A stretch of 64,000 bases of DNA, taken from the NCBI RefSeq assembly GCF_014202295.1, contig NZ_JACHGM010000002.1, forward strand, positions 124,001 to 188,000, given 5' to 3'. Positions 27,089 through 35,988 of this stretch are shown piece after piece. The number at the start of each line of letters is the position of its first letter. Position 1 is the stretch's first letter. Made by a program: the position numbers and the translations under genes. The stretch is from Borreliella afzelii (GTDB lineage Bacteria > Spirochaetota > Spirochaetia > Borreliales > Borreliaceae). A model generated the notes under the pieces. That model was not told the DNA's origin, searched no databases, and was given only the letters and a program-made list of their open reading frames with translations.

Positions 27089-29182
27089 TTGTTGGATGCT
27101 ACAAAAAATTCTATATTAGGATATTTAGGACTTAATAATAAGTCTGATTTAATAATTTCGGTTGGTTTAATATTTATTGTTGCTGGGTTTATATTACCCC
27201 TTCCTGCGGTTATTTTAGATGTTTTGATTACAATTAATTTAGTAATAAGTCTTTTAATTATTTTAATTGTTCTTTATTCTAAGAGGTCTCTAGATTTCTC
27301 TGTTTTTCCCACTTTATTACTTGTGATGACTATTTTTGGACTTGTTCTTAATATTTCTTCTACTAGATTAATTTTAACTAAAGGTATAAATTTTGATGGG
27401 CAAATGATAAGAACATTTGGTACATTTGTTGTAGGTAGTTCTGGAATTCAAGGACTTGTTATTGGATTTATAATATTTATAATAATCATTGCTGTTCAAT
27501 TTATTGTAATTACTAAAGGAGCAACAAGGGTAGCTGAAGTTGCAGCTCGGTTTGCTCTTGATGCGCTTCCTGGTAAACAAATGGCCATTGATTCTGCATA
27601 CAGTTCTGGAAATTTAACAGAAGAAGAGGCTACAAGGCAAAAAAATGATTTACAATCCGAAGTCAATTTTTATGGCGCAATGGATGGAGCTTCTAAATTT
27701 GTATCGGGAAATGTTAAGGTTGGATTTTTAATAACCCTTATAAATATTCTTGGCGGTTTGTTGGTAGGAATAACTTTGCAAGGTCTTAATTTTAACGAAG
27801 CTCTTAATAATTATGTGGCATTGACGGTTGGTGATGGGCTTGTGTCTCAATTGCCGGCCCTTTTAATTTCAACGGCTACAGGTTTGATTGTTACTAGGTC
27901 GATTTCAAAAAATAGTTTTGGCGGTGAGATTTTTGAGCAATTCACAAATCATTTGGGAATTTATTGGATTGTTTCTGGGTTTTTGTTTTTTTTAGCTTTT
28001 CTTCCTGGATTTCCAACCCTAATTCTTATTTTTTTAAGCTTGCTAATTGCATTTTTAGCTTATTCTCTTTCAGGAATAAAGCGTAAAGAAGAAATTGCTG
28101 AAAAAATGAAGCTGGAAGAAGAGCAAGCTTCAATTTATTCAGATAAAGATGTTGCGCCTGTTGTTCCTCTTGATCCACTAGCTCTTGAGATTGGATATAA
28201 TCTTGTTCCAATAGTTGATGATACAAAAACGTCTGAACTGCTTGATCGTATTGTTAAGATAAGGCGCGAGATTGCATTTGAGTTTGGAATAGTTGTGCCT
28301 AAGATTAGAATAGTTGACAATATGCGGCTTCAGCCCAATGCTTATTCTTTTAAACTAAGAGGAGTTGAAGTTGGGCAAGGCGAGATTAAACTTGGTAAAT
28401 TTTTAGTGGTAAATATTGGAATTGATTCTGGAATAGATGGAGATCTTGTTAAAGACCCTTCATTTGGACTTCCCTCTCTTTGGGTAGATGATGATGGGCG
28501 AGAAACTGCTGAAAAATTAGGATATACTGTTGTAGATCCCCCCTCAATTATTGCTACTCATATGACAGAACTTATTAAAAGACATTCTTACGAAATTTTG
28601 ACTCGTCAAGATGTTCAAAATACTCTTGATGTTTTCAAGAAAGATTATGGGGCTATTGTTGAAGAGGTTCTTAAGAATTTTTCAGTTGGTGAGATTCAAA
28701 GGGTTTTACAAGGGCTTTTAAAAGAGCAAGTTTCAATTCGCAATTTGGTTACAATTTTTGAAACAATTGCAGATTTTACAAGTATTACTAAGGATATATT
28801 TTTCTTGATTGAAAAATGTAGACAATCAGTTGGAAGGCAAATAACTAGTGGGTATTTAGACTTAAATTCTGAGCTTAATGTAATAACTTTAAGTCCTGAT
28901 TTTGAGCAAATAATAATTGATTCTCGTGTAGAATCCAATCACGATCTTATAAGTTCAATTGATCCTAATTTGAAAGCTAAATTTATTTATGAACTTTTCA
29001 AAATTGTAAACGAGGTTCAATCGGAGGGGTTTTATCCAGTTGTTCTCTCAAGCGAATCGTCAAGACCTATAATAAAAGTGATAACAAGCAGAGAGATTCC
29101 AGATCTTGTTGTTATGTCTGTTTTAGAGGTTCCCCAAAATATTAAAGTTAATGTTCTTAAAACAGTAGAGGTTGAAGAATAG
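27089..29182 (+). CDS. flhA: Flagellar export gate protein FlhA
   Basis: 697 residues: eight membrane spans with the FHIPEP-type cytoplasmic loop (ARFALDALPGKQMAIDSAYSSGNLTEEEA) and a large C-terminal docking domain (about 345-690, containing VVPKIRIVDNM and DPPSIIATHMTELIKRHSYEILTRQDVQNTLD). TTG start after TAGAGG (27079-27084); TTG is followed by a second TTG. Overall normal length. Confidence 0.97.
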   Translation: MLDATKNSILGYLGLNNKSDLIISVGLIFIVAGFILPLPAVILDVLITINLVISLLIILIVLYSKRSLDFSVFPTLLLVMTIFGLVLNISSTRLILTKGINFDGQMIRTFGTFVVGSSGIQGLVIGFIIFIIIIAVQFIVITKGATRVAEVAARFALDALPGKQMAIDSAYSSGNLTEEEATRQKNDLQSEVNFYGAMDGASKFVSGNVKVGFLITLINILGGLLVGITLQGLNFNEALNNYVALTVGDGLVSQLPALLISTATGLIVTRSISKNSFGGEIFEQFTNHLGIYWIVSGFLFFLAFLPGFPTLILIFLSLLIAFLAYSLSGIKRKEEIAEKMKLEEEQASIYSDKDVAPVVPLDPLALEIGYNLVPIVDDTKTSELLDRIVKIRREIAFEFGIVVPKIRIVDNMRLQPNAYSFKLRGVEVGQGEIKLGKFLVVNIGIDSGIDGDLVKDPSFGLPSLWVDDDGRETAEKLGYTVVDPPSIIATHMTELIKRHSYEILTRQDVQNTLDVFKKDYGAIVEEVLKNFSVGEIQRVLQGLLKEQVSIRNLVTIFETIADFTSITKDIFFLIEKCRQSVGRQITSGYLDLNSELNVITLSPDFEQIIIDSRVESNHDLISSIDPNLKAKFIYELFKIVNEVQSEGFYPVVLSSESSRPIIKVITSREIPDLVVMSVLEVPQNIKVNVLKTVEVEE

Positions 29183-29186
29183 TATT

Positions 29187-30353
29187 ATGGTTCAGTATTT
29201 TACAGAAAAAGGTCCAACTTATAATGAAGTTATAGAAATAATTAAGAAAAAATATGGCAAGAATGCTAGGGTTATGACCTATAAAACCATTCCTCATGGG
29301 GGAATTTTAGGCTTGTTTAGCAAAGATTGGGTTGAAGTTTCAGGTTATGTTAGGTATGACATTGGGAATCAACAGATTAATGTTGAAGATGAAAAGCGAA
29401 AGATTCTTCAAAGCATTAAAAGAGAAGAAAATTCTTCAATCGAAGATGTGCTCAAAGAAGTTAAGTCTCTTAAAACAGAACTTGCTCACAAAAAAGAAAA
29501 TATTAATCATCCAACAATTACAAAAATTGAAGATATTTTAAGAGAAAATGATTTTTCTGAAAACTATATTAAAGACATTAATGAGTTTATTAAGAGAGAA
29601 TTCAGTTTGTCAGATCTTGATGATTATGAGAGAGTTAGAGAGGATGTTGTCTTGTATATTGCAAAGACAATTAAATGCTCAGGATCTATTATTGATGATC
29701 TTAAGAAAAGAGTTTTTATTTTAGTTGGTCCAACAGGTGTTGGAAAGACTACCACAATTGCAAAACTTGCAGCAATTTATGGTATTAATGGAGAATCGAA
29801 GAGTTTGAATATTAAGATTATTACTATTGATAATTACCGTATTGGAGCTAAAAAACAAATTCAAACTTATGGTGATATTATGGGGATTCCGGTTAGAGCA
29901 ATTGAGTCTTTTAAAGATTTAAAAGATGAAATTACTGATTCAAAGGATTTCGATCTTATACTTGTTGATACAATTGGCAAAAGTCCTAAAGATTTTATGA
30001 AGCTTGCTGAGATGAAGGAGCTTCTTAATGCTTGTGGAAGAGATGCCGAATTTCATTTAGCTGTGAGTTCTACTACAAAAACATCAGATGTTAAAGAAAT
30101 ATTTCACCAATTCTCTCCTTTTAATTATAAAACTGTAATTTTTACCAAAGTGGATGAAACCACTTGCGTTGGAAATTTAATAAGTTTGATTTATGAAATG
30201 AAGAAAGTAGTTTCTTATGTTACGGATGGGCAAATTGTTCCTCATAATATTAGTGTTGCAGAACCACTTACTTTTATTAGAAGAATAAATGGCTACAGAA
30301 TAAGCGATGATGCAGAGTTTATTAAGAAGATAAAAAGTAAATCTTATTATTAA
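29187..30353 (+). CDS. flhF: SRP-type GTPase FlhF
   Basis: 388 residues. N-terminal B domain with the family start [24 protein letters not shown], then an SRP-like N/G domain with P-loop [10 protein letters not shown] (about residues 181-190), [13 protein letters not shown] and the [10 protein letters not shown]3 motif (Gly-rich 'DTxGrsp' slightly altered). FlhF sets flagellar number and polar position. I chose ATG 29187, just after the flhA stop; TTG 29172 lies one base behind its only ribosome site. Confidence 0.95.
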   Translation: MVQYFTEKGPTYNEVIEIIKKKYGKNARVMTYKTIPHGGILGLFSKDWVEVSGYVRYDIGNQQINVEDEKRKILQSIKREENSSIEDVLKEVKSLKTELAHKKENINHPTITKIEDILRENDFSENYIKDINEFIKREFSLSDLDDYERVREDVVLYIAKTIKCSGSIIDDLKKRVFILVGPTGVGKTTTIAKLAAIYGINGESKSLNIKIITIDNYRIGAKKQIQTYGDIMGIPVRAIESFKDLKDEITDSKDFDLILVDTIGKSPKDFMKLAEMKELLNACGRDAEFHLAVSSTTKTSDVKEIFHQFSPFNYKTVIFTKVDETTCVGNLISLIYEMKKVVSYVTDGQIVPHNISVAEPLTFIRRINGYRISDDAEFIKKIKSKSYY

Positions 30354-30364
30354 GGAAAGTTATA

Positions 30365-31252
30365 ATGGAAGATCAAGCTCAAAGTTTAAGAGATATGATG
30401 AGATTAAATGGTAAATTTAATTTTTCAATTGATGAGAAAGTTCAAAATAGTAAAACAAGATTTATTGCTGTTAGTAGTGGCAAAGGCGGTGTTGGTAAAA
30501 GCAATATTGCGATTGGGCTTGCTCTTAAATATTCTGAGCTTGGTAAAAAGGTATTAATACTTGATGCTGACATTGGAATGGCCAATGTTAATATTTTGCT
30601 TGGAGTTATTCCTAAGTATAGTATATATCATATGATTGCTCAAAGTCGTGATATTAGGGAGGTAATAACAAAGACAGAATACAATATTGATCTTTTAGCC
30701 GGTGCTTCTGGTACAATGGAGCTTTTAGATCTATCTGATGTTGATGTTAATAAATTTATAAAAGAATTATTAAAAATATATGAATATGATATAGTTGTAA
30801 TAGATACTAGTGCCGGGATTTCAAGGCAAGTTATTTCGTTTTTGCTTTCCAGTGACGATGTTGTTATTGTTACTACTCCAGAGCCTACTTCGATTACCGA
30901 TGCTTATGGAATAATAAAGGTTTTGTCTTATAAGATGGAGAATTTGAAAAATTTAAGACTTATTGTTAATAGAGTAGCTAATGTGAGTGAGGCTAAGGGG
31001 GTTGCCAAAAAGGTTATAGATATTTCAGGACAATTTTTAAATTTAAATATTGATTATTTGGGGTATATTTATGAGGATCAAAATATTAGAAATTCTGTTT
31101 TTAAGCAAAAGCCTTTTGTTTTGGTAAATCCAAATAGCAAAGCTAGTTATTGTCTTGATTCTATTGTTGCCACTCTTGAGGAGGTTTCTCTAGATAGCAG
31201 AAAAAGAAGAGGTGTTATAGGCTTCATATTAAGATTTTTTGGCGTAGAATAG
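30365..31252 (+). CDS. flhG: MinD-like ATPase FlhG (FleN/YlxH)
   Basis: 295 residues. Deviant Walker [10 protein letters not shown] (residues 39-47) with signature Lys, [15 protein letters not shown] switch and [12 protein letters not shown]. The N-terminal [10 protein letters not shown] is the DQAxxLR-type peptide that in other FlhG proteins stimulates FlhF GTPase. It acts with FlhF to control the count and polar placement of flagellar motors. C-terminus is basic-hydrophobic, suitable for membrane association. Directly follows flhF. Confidence 0.95.
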   Translation: MEDQAQSLRDMMRLNGKFNFSIDEKVQNSKTRFIAVSSGKGGVGKSNIAIGLALKYSELGKKVLILDADIGMANVNILLGVIPKYSIYHMIAQSRDIREVITKTEYNIDLLAGASGTMELLDLSDVDVNKFIKELLKIYEYDIVVIDTSAGISRQVISFLLSSDDVVIVTTPEPTSITDAYGIIKVLSYKMENLKNLRLIVNRVANVSEAKGVAKKVIDISGQFLNLNIDYLGYIYEDQNIRNSVFKQKPFVLVNPNSKASYCLDSIVATLEEVSLDSRKRRGVIGFILRFFGVE

Positions 31253-31261
31253 TAGGTCATT

Positions 31262-31741
31262 ATGTTTGTAGGTAGGGAATTAAAGTATATTTTATTAGCT
31301 AGTGTATCAGCATTGTTTATTTCAGCAGTTTTAGGTTTATTTTGTGGCTTACCATTTTTTACAATCTTATTAAGATCTTTTTTCCAGTTTGTATTTTTTT
31401 TTATTATTGGGCTTTTGATTGAATTTCTTTATAAGAAATATCTATCAAATCTTTTTTCGACAGAATTGTCTAGCGATGTGGAAAATAAACTTCAAGATGA
31501 TAAGAAAGTTTATAAGGATTTAAACGAGAATTTTGATTTTCAAAATAAAAATTCTCTTTATGAGAATTCTCAAAATATCAGTAGTAGTGCTGATTTTCTA
31601 GAAGAGGTCAAAAAATATAAATTTGATACTGAGGACATGAGAGAGGGGAGTGGCAAAAATAAAAAAATGTCATTTATTGAAGATAATGATCCAAAAGTTG
31701 TTGCAGATGCTATTAAAACTTTAATGAGCAAGAAGGAATAA
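31262..31741 (+). CDS. Small membrane protein with FliF-like C-terminal motif
   Basis: 159 residues, BB_0268 by position; no named family recognised. The N-terminal third is hydrophobic and looks like a hairpin of two membrane spans (about 8-30 and 35-54), leaving both ends in the cytoplasm. About 85 polar, probably disordered residues follow. The C-terminus DNDPKVVADAIKTLMSK closely resembles the FliG-binding tail of FliF proteins: the FliF in this window ends KPEDVAKLIRTWLLK, and enterobacterial FliF, from memory, ends near DNDPRVVALVIRQWM. This suggests a membrane-tethered FliG ligand; unproven. Lies in the motility operon between flhG and the FapA gene. Confidence 0.8.
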   Translation: MFVGRELKYILLASVSALFISAVLGLFCGLPFFTILLRSFFQFVFFFIIGLLIEFLYKKYLSNLFSTELSSDVENKLQDDKKVYKDLNENFDFQNKNSLYENSQNISSSADFLEEVKKYKFDTEDMREGSGKNKKMSFIEDNDPKVVADAIKTLMSKKE

Positions 31742-31743
31742 AT

Positions 31744-33648
31744 ATGGATGATAGGGCTATAAATTTTTCTGAACTTTGTGATAAAATGCGAGCTTACTTA
31801 GAAAAAGAAAGTTGTGTTGATTTGATGGAAATAGAGGCAGATACTCTTGAAGAAGCTTTAAATGATGCTTCTTTAGAACTTTCAGTGCCTTATAAAGAAT
31901 TAGACTATGAGATTTTGTTAAAAGGTAGCAATGGTATATTGGGATATGGAAGAAAAAAATGGAAAATAGTTGCCTACAGGAATTCTTCTAGCAAGCCAAA
32001 AGTGTCTCTTGATTCAAAAAATGATTCAGGAGAAGAAAAAATTATCTCATTGGATGGTGAATTTTTTATCAGAAAATCTTCTAAAGGTGTATTCCTAAAA
32101 GTTATCTCATCAAAGGGGCAAGGAATGTCTATTAAGTATCAAGATGTTCTTTCCAAATTAGAATTACATAGCAATATTGAAAAGTTCGACAAAGATATTG
32201 TGAAAGGCATAGTTGAGAATGCTAGTGGATATTATGAAAAAATTGCTGATTTTGGGGCTGACCCTTCTGAAAATGTTACAATGATGGTTCAAATATCAGA
32301 AAATTCGATGTCAGTTACCATTGAATTCACTGCGCCTGGAATTAATGGAGCTGAAATTTTTTCACAAGATATTTTTAATATTCTTAGAAAATATGGGGTA
32401 ATAGATATTGCAATACTTAAGGACAAAGTAGCAAAATTTGTGGATTATCCTGTTTATGGTGAGCCTATTGAACTTGCAAAGGGACTAGAGCCAGTAAAGG
32501 GTCAGGATTCTTACATTGATTTTATTGTTGATGAAAATAATAGGCTTGGTGAGTATGAGGTTTCAAGCATAGGATTTAGAAATGTTGTTGAAGGTGAAGA
32601 GTTGGCTAGAATTATTCCTTTTGGTAAAGGGGTAGATGGTTATACCGTTTTTGGCAAAGTGTTAAAATCAGAGAGTGGGCAGGATATTAATTTTGTTTTG
32701 GGGGAAAATACTTTTAGAGATGGTTATAAAATTCGTGCAAAATGTAATGGGTATATGTCTGTTTCAGATGGTGTAATATCTGTCTATAATATTTATTTAG
32801 TCAAAGGTGATGTTGGACCTGCTACTGGAGATATAGTAAATAACGGAATGGTTATTGTTCAAGGCAGTGTTTTAGATGGATACAATATTATGGCCAAAAG
32901 TGGAATAGAAGTGATGGGATTGGTGGGTCGGTGTAATTTAAAAACGGATGGGTCTATTATTTTTCATAGTGGTGTGAATGGTAAGGGTGATTCTAAGATT
33001 TATGCACGGGGTAATATTAGAGCTAAGTTTTTAGAAAATGTTACTTTAAATTGTGGTGGGGAAGTTGAAGTTTTAAGAGGCATTGTGAATTCTTCAGTTT
33101 CTTCTAAAAAGAGAGTTCTTTGCATCGGCAAAAAATCAAAAATAGTTGGTTCTAATGTTTATGCTAAAGAAGAGGTTAGAGCTTATTCTATAGGCTCTGA
33201 TAGAAGTTGTGAAACTTGCATTGATGTTGGCTATGATCCTGAAATTAAAGATTTGCTAACTAGGTTTACCAATCATCTTGAAAAGATTGAAAAGCGATTA
33301 GAAGTTTTAACTAAAGATATTGTTGCTTTAAAAAAGAATATTGTACTCATTACAGATAAGGCAGAAAAATCCTTAAAGATTGACAGTTATAATGAATTTG
33401 TGAATGAGAGTAAAATTCTTAGAATGGAAATAAAAATGATAGAGGCTAAGCGAATTGATTTGCAAAATGAACTTGAAAGTACTAAGATAGAGGGGAAAGT
33501 TTCTGTTGAAAATATAGCTTGCTCAGGTGTTAAGCTTTATATCAAAAATGCTTTTTATGAGCTTTCAAAAGATTACAGCAATGTTACTTTTGTAGAGGAT
33601 GATAATTATATTAAAGTTATGACCTATATTCCTTTTAAATCTGGGTGA
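31744..33648 (+). CDS. FapA/DUF342-family protein with N-terminal Jag_N domain
   Basis: 634 residues. The first 80 (ADTLEEALNDASLELSVPYKELDYEILLKGSNGILGYGRKKWKI) fit a Jag_N domain as in KhpB/Jag. The centre (about 170-510) is the DUF342/FapA region, ending in Gly-rich beta-helix-like repeats (GDIVNNGMVIVQGSVLDGYNIMAKSGIEVMG). A coiled coil (about 515-585) closes it. FapA proteins are linked to polar flagellar placement in Vibrio; here it follows flhF-flhG, which fits a polar-assembly function. Biochemical activity unknown. Starts 2 bp after the preceding gene. Confidence 0.88.
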   Translation: MDDRAINFSELCDKMRAYLEKESCVDLMEIEADTLEEALNDASLELSVPYKELDYEILLKGSNGILGYGRKKWKIVAYRNSSSKPKVSLDSKNDSGEEKIISLDGEFFIRKSSKGVFLKVISSKGQGMSIKYQDVLSKLELHSNIEKFDKDIVKGIVENASGYYEKIADFGADPSENVTMMVQISENSMSVTIEFTAPGINGAEIFSQDIFNILRKYGVIDIAILKDKVAKFVDYPVYGEPIELAKGLEPVKGQDSYIDFIVDENNRLGEYEVSSIGFRNVVEGEELARIIPFGKGVDGYTVFGKVLKSESGQDINFVLGENTFRDGYKIRAKCNGYMSVSDGVISVYNIYLVKGDVGPATGDIVNNGMVIVQGSVLDGYNIMAKSGIEVMGLVGRCNLKTDGSIIFHSGVNGKGDSKIYARGNIRAKFLENVTLNCGGEVEVLRGIVNSSVSSKKRVLCIGKKSKIVGSNVYAKEEVRAYSIGSDRSCETCIDVGYDPEIKDLLTRFTNHLEKIEKRLEVLTKDIVALKKNIVLITDKAEKSLKIDSYNEFVNESKILRMEIKMIEAKRIDLQNELESTKIEGKVSVENIACSGVKLYIKNAFYELSKDYSNVTFVEDDNYIKVMTYIPFKSG

Positions 33649-33674
33649 ATGATTTTTGATATAAGGATTAAGAT

Positions 33675-33977
33675 ATGGATACATTTGAAGTTTTTAAAAT
33701 GTCTGTTGTTGGGTCTTATAAGGCTAGGCAGTTTTTAAGCGAAGAAGAAAAGCATAAAAGATTAAAAATTAATCAAAATGCTAGATTTAGATTTTTAAGA
33801 GATTCTCATACTGATTCTGAGGTTGCTAATGTATGTGCAGTTAGTAAAGTTGAAGATAATTTATTGCTTTCATTTCCAGTTAAAAAAAATAAGAATGAAG
33901 AGAAGGTAATGCTTAGTTTGTATTCTGGTAAATTTGAAGATCCTAAAATTGGTAAAAATGTTAATATTAAGAGATAA
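33675..33977 (+). CDS. Small hypothetical protein in motility operon
   Basis: 100 residues (BB_0266 by position), soluble, basic (many Lys/Arg), no membrane segment or signal. I recognise no family. The segment FLSEEEKHKRLKINQNARFRFLRD looks like a charged helix, and VSKVEDNLLLSFPVKKNKNEEKVMLSLYSG like a short beta region. Intact frame, ATG start with AAGGA nearby, codon use like its neighbours, and co-directional tight spacing (27 bp before, 19 bp after) argue it is a real gene. Confidence 0.75.
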   Translation: MDTFEVFKMSVVGSYKARQFLSEEEKHKRLKINQNARFRFLRDSHTDSEVANVCAVSKVEDNLLLSFPVKKNKNEEKVMLSLYSGKFEDPKIGKNVNIKR

Positions 33978-33996
33978 AATGTTTTAGGTCTTTTGT

Positions 33997-34518
33997 ATGT
34001 TTATTGTTTTTTATCTTATTTTAATTATATTTATTTTTATATATTTTCATGTGTATGTTAATTTGAAAATAAAATCTAATAGCATACTTAAAAAGTTTAA
34101 GAGTGAGGTAGATAAAACAATTATTGAAATTAATCAGGCTACGGATAGAAATATAAATATTATTGAAATAAAAATTGAAAGTTTAAATAGAATCATTAAA
34201 GAGGTTGATGAGAGAATTGAAATTCTTGATCAGAGATTGTTGGGATTTAATGGCAGTACTATTCCTGGGAATAGTTCTTCTAATTTTGGATCTAAGAGTG
34301 ATGGAATTTATAAAAGCAATTTGGATTATTCTATGCCTACTATTGAAAAAAATATAATAAAAGAAAGTTATAATGTTCGCAATCAGATTATTTTACTCCA
34401 TGAACAAGGCATGTCTTTTGAAGCTATTGCTAAAAAGTTTAAGTTAGATCTAGGTGAGGTTGAGTTAATTGTTTCAATACATAGGGGAGGTATTCATGAA
34501 AAAATGGATAGGTATTGA
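33997..34518 (+). CDS. SwrB-like membrane coiled-coil protein
   Basis: 173 residues (BB_0265 by position). One N-terminal membrane span (about 2-23), a coiled coil (about 35-85), a Ser/Gly-rich linker and a C-terminal helix-turn-helix-like module (QIILLHEQGMSFEAIAKKFKLDLGEVELIVSI). This plan, and the place downstream of flhF-flhG, match Bacillus SwrB and DUF6115-type proteins, which activate the flagellar export gate; homology is inferred from memory and layout. TTG/ATG region: ATG at 33997. Overlaps the next gene by 23 bp. Confidence 0.8.
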   Translation: MFIVFYLILIIFIFIYFHVYVNLKIKSNSILKKFKSEVDKTIIEINQATDRNINIIEIKIESLNRIIKEVDERIEILDQRLLGFNGSTIPGNSSSNFGSKSDGIYKSNLDYSMPTIEKNIIKESYNVRNQIILLHEQGMSFEAIAKKFKLDLGEVELIVSIHRGGIHEKMDRY

Positions 34519-35965
34519 TCTTGGAACTACAAATACCGTAGCATCGTATTTTGATGTTAGTTCTAAGATAATATTAAATGAAAGGGGTGAGCGAATGACC
34601 CCTTCTATTGTTTCTTTCTCAGATAAGGATATTCTTGTTGGAAGTGCCGCCAAAAATCAAATATTAGTTAATCCCCAAAAAACATTTTATGATTTTAAGA
34701 CCAATATAGGCTCTAATACCTTTTATAAGGTAGATGGTGAATTTTATAGGGCAGAATATATTTCAGCACATTTGCTCTCTAGTGTCAAAAGGAATGCTGA
34801 AAAATTTTTAGATGAAGAGATTGAAAATGCTGTAATAACAGTTCCTGCATATTTTTCTGAAATTCAAAGGAGAGGTGTTGTTGAAGCTGCAAATTTTGCT
34901 GGTTTGAATTGTAAGGCTATACTTAATGAACCAACCGCAGCTGCTATTGCTTATGCTTTTGAAAGACAAGTTGATGGAATTTTTCTTATTTATGATCTTG
35001 GGGGTGGAACTTTTGATGTAACTCTTATGGAAAAGCAAGGCGACACTTATACTGTTCTTTCGGTTAAAGGACAAAGCCGACTTGGAGGTAATGATTTTAA
35101 TAAAATTATCGAAAAACATGTTTTAGATAGTTTTAAAAATGAATATCCCGATTTTAATTTAGAAGATATTTTTCTTCTTGAGCAGTTAAGAGAACGGATT
35201 GAAGAGGGTAAAAAAAATTTATCTGTCATGGAAGAGGTTGACATCACTTTACTTTTTCTTGATGGTAAGCATTTAAATTATAGACTTAAAAGGAATGAAT
35301 TTAATTTAATGATAAGTGAATATGTTGACAAAACTATTCACTTATCTATGGAATGTATTGCTGATTCTGGAGTTGATATTAATAGTGTTTCTAAAATTAT
35401 ACTTTCTGGTGGTTCAACAAGAATTCCTTTGATTGAAAAAGTTTTAAAGGAAGCCTTTCCTTCTGTTTCAATTTTAGATGCTTTAAACCAAGATGAAGTT
35501 GTAGCTATTGGCGCAGGTATTCATGCTTTTAGTCTTTCTAGAAATGACTCTGTTATTAAGTTTAAAGATGTGACTCCTTATTCTCTTGGCATTGAGATAA
35601 GAGATAATGAATTTTTTACTTTAATAGAGAGAAATACTGCTTTGCCAATTTCTAGAAGCAAACTATTTACGACTACCAATGATTATCAAGATGAAATTGA
35701 GATTCATATACTCCAAGGTGAATATAAAAAAGCTTCTTTAAATTATTCTATAGGTAGGTTTTCCTTTGGTAATATTCAAAAAGCTTTAAAAGGAATTCCT
35801 AAAATAGAGGTGCTTTTTACTTTAAATGAAAGTGGAATTTTAAGTGTTAATGCTAAAGATTTGGAGACAAATTCTTCTAATTTTATTGAAATAAAAATTA
35901 CAAGTTCATCTGACAATGTGGCAAAAGAAAGTCTTTCAAACACCTTTACAAGTATTATTGATTAA
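34496..35965 (+). CDS. Hsp70-family protein lacking the C-terminal lid
   Basis: 489 residues. Complete nucleotide-binding domain: GIDLGTTNT phosphate-1, LIYDLGGGTFDVTLM phosphate-2, ILSGGSTRIP adenosine motif. The beta-type substrate domain follows (DVTPYSLGIEIRDNEFFTLIERNTALP ... IHILQGEYKKA ... IGRFSFGNI) and the protein stops just after it, so the helical lid of DnaK (about 130 residues) is missing. It is not the main DnaK. ATG 34496 chosen for GGGGAGG (34485-34491) 4-6 bp upstream. Final gene of the + strand run; converges on lepB. Confidence 0.93.
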   Translation: MKKWIGIDLGTTNTVASYFDVSSKIILNERGERMTPSIVSFSDKDILVGSAAKNQILVNPQKTFYDFKTNIGSNTFYKVDGEFYRAEYISAHLLSSVKRNAEKFLDEEIENAVITVPAYFSEIQRRGVVEAANFAGLNCKAILNEPTAAAIAYAFERQVDGIFLIYDLGGGTFDVTLMEKQGDTYTVLSVKGQSRLGGNDFNKIIEKHVLDSFKNEYPDFNLEDIFLLEQLRERIEEGKKNLSVMEEVDITLLFLDGKHLNYRLKRNEFNLMISEYVDKTIHLSMECIADSGVDINSVSKIILSGGSTRIPLIEKVLKEAFPSVSILDALNQDEVVAIGAGIHAFSLSRNDSVIKFKDVTPYSLGIEIRDNEFFTLIERNTALPISRSKLFTTTNDYQDEIEIHILQGEYKKASLNYSIGRFSFGNIQKALKGIPKIEVLFTLNESGILSVNAKDLETNSSNFIEIKITSSSDNVAKESLSNTFTSIID

Positions 35966-35988
35966 AGGCTTAAAGGAATAAGACTTCT

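Noticed and set aside
35966..35988. TTAAAG/CTTTAA hairpin between the Hsp70 gene and lepB
   Set aside because: Six weak pairs; cannot be called a terminator.
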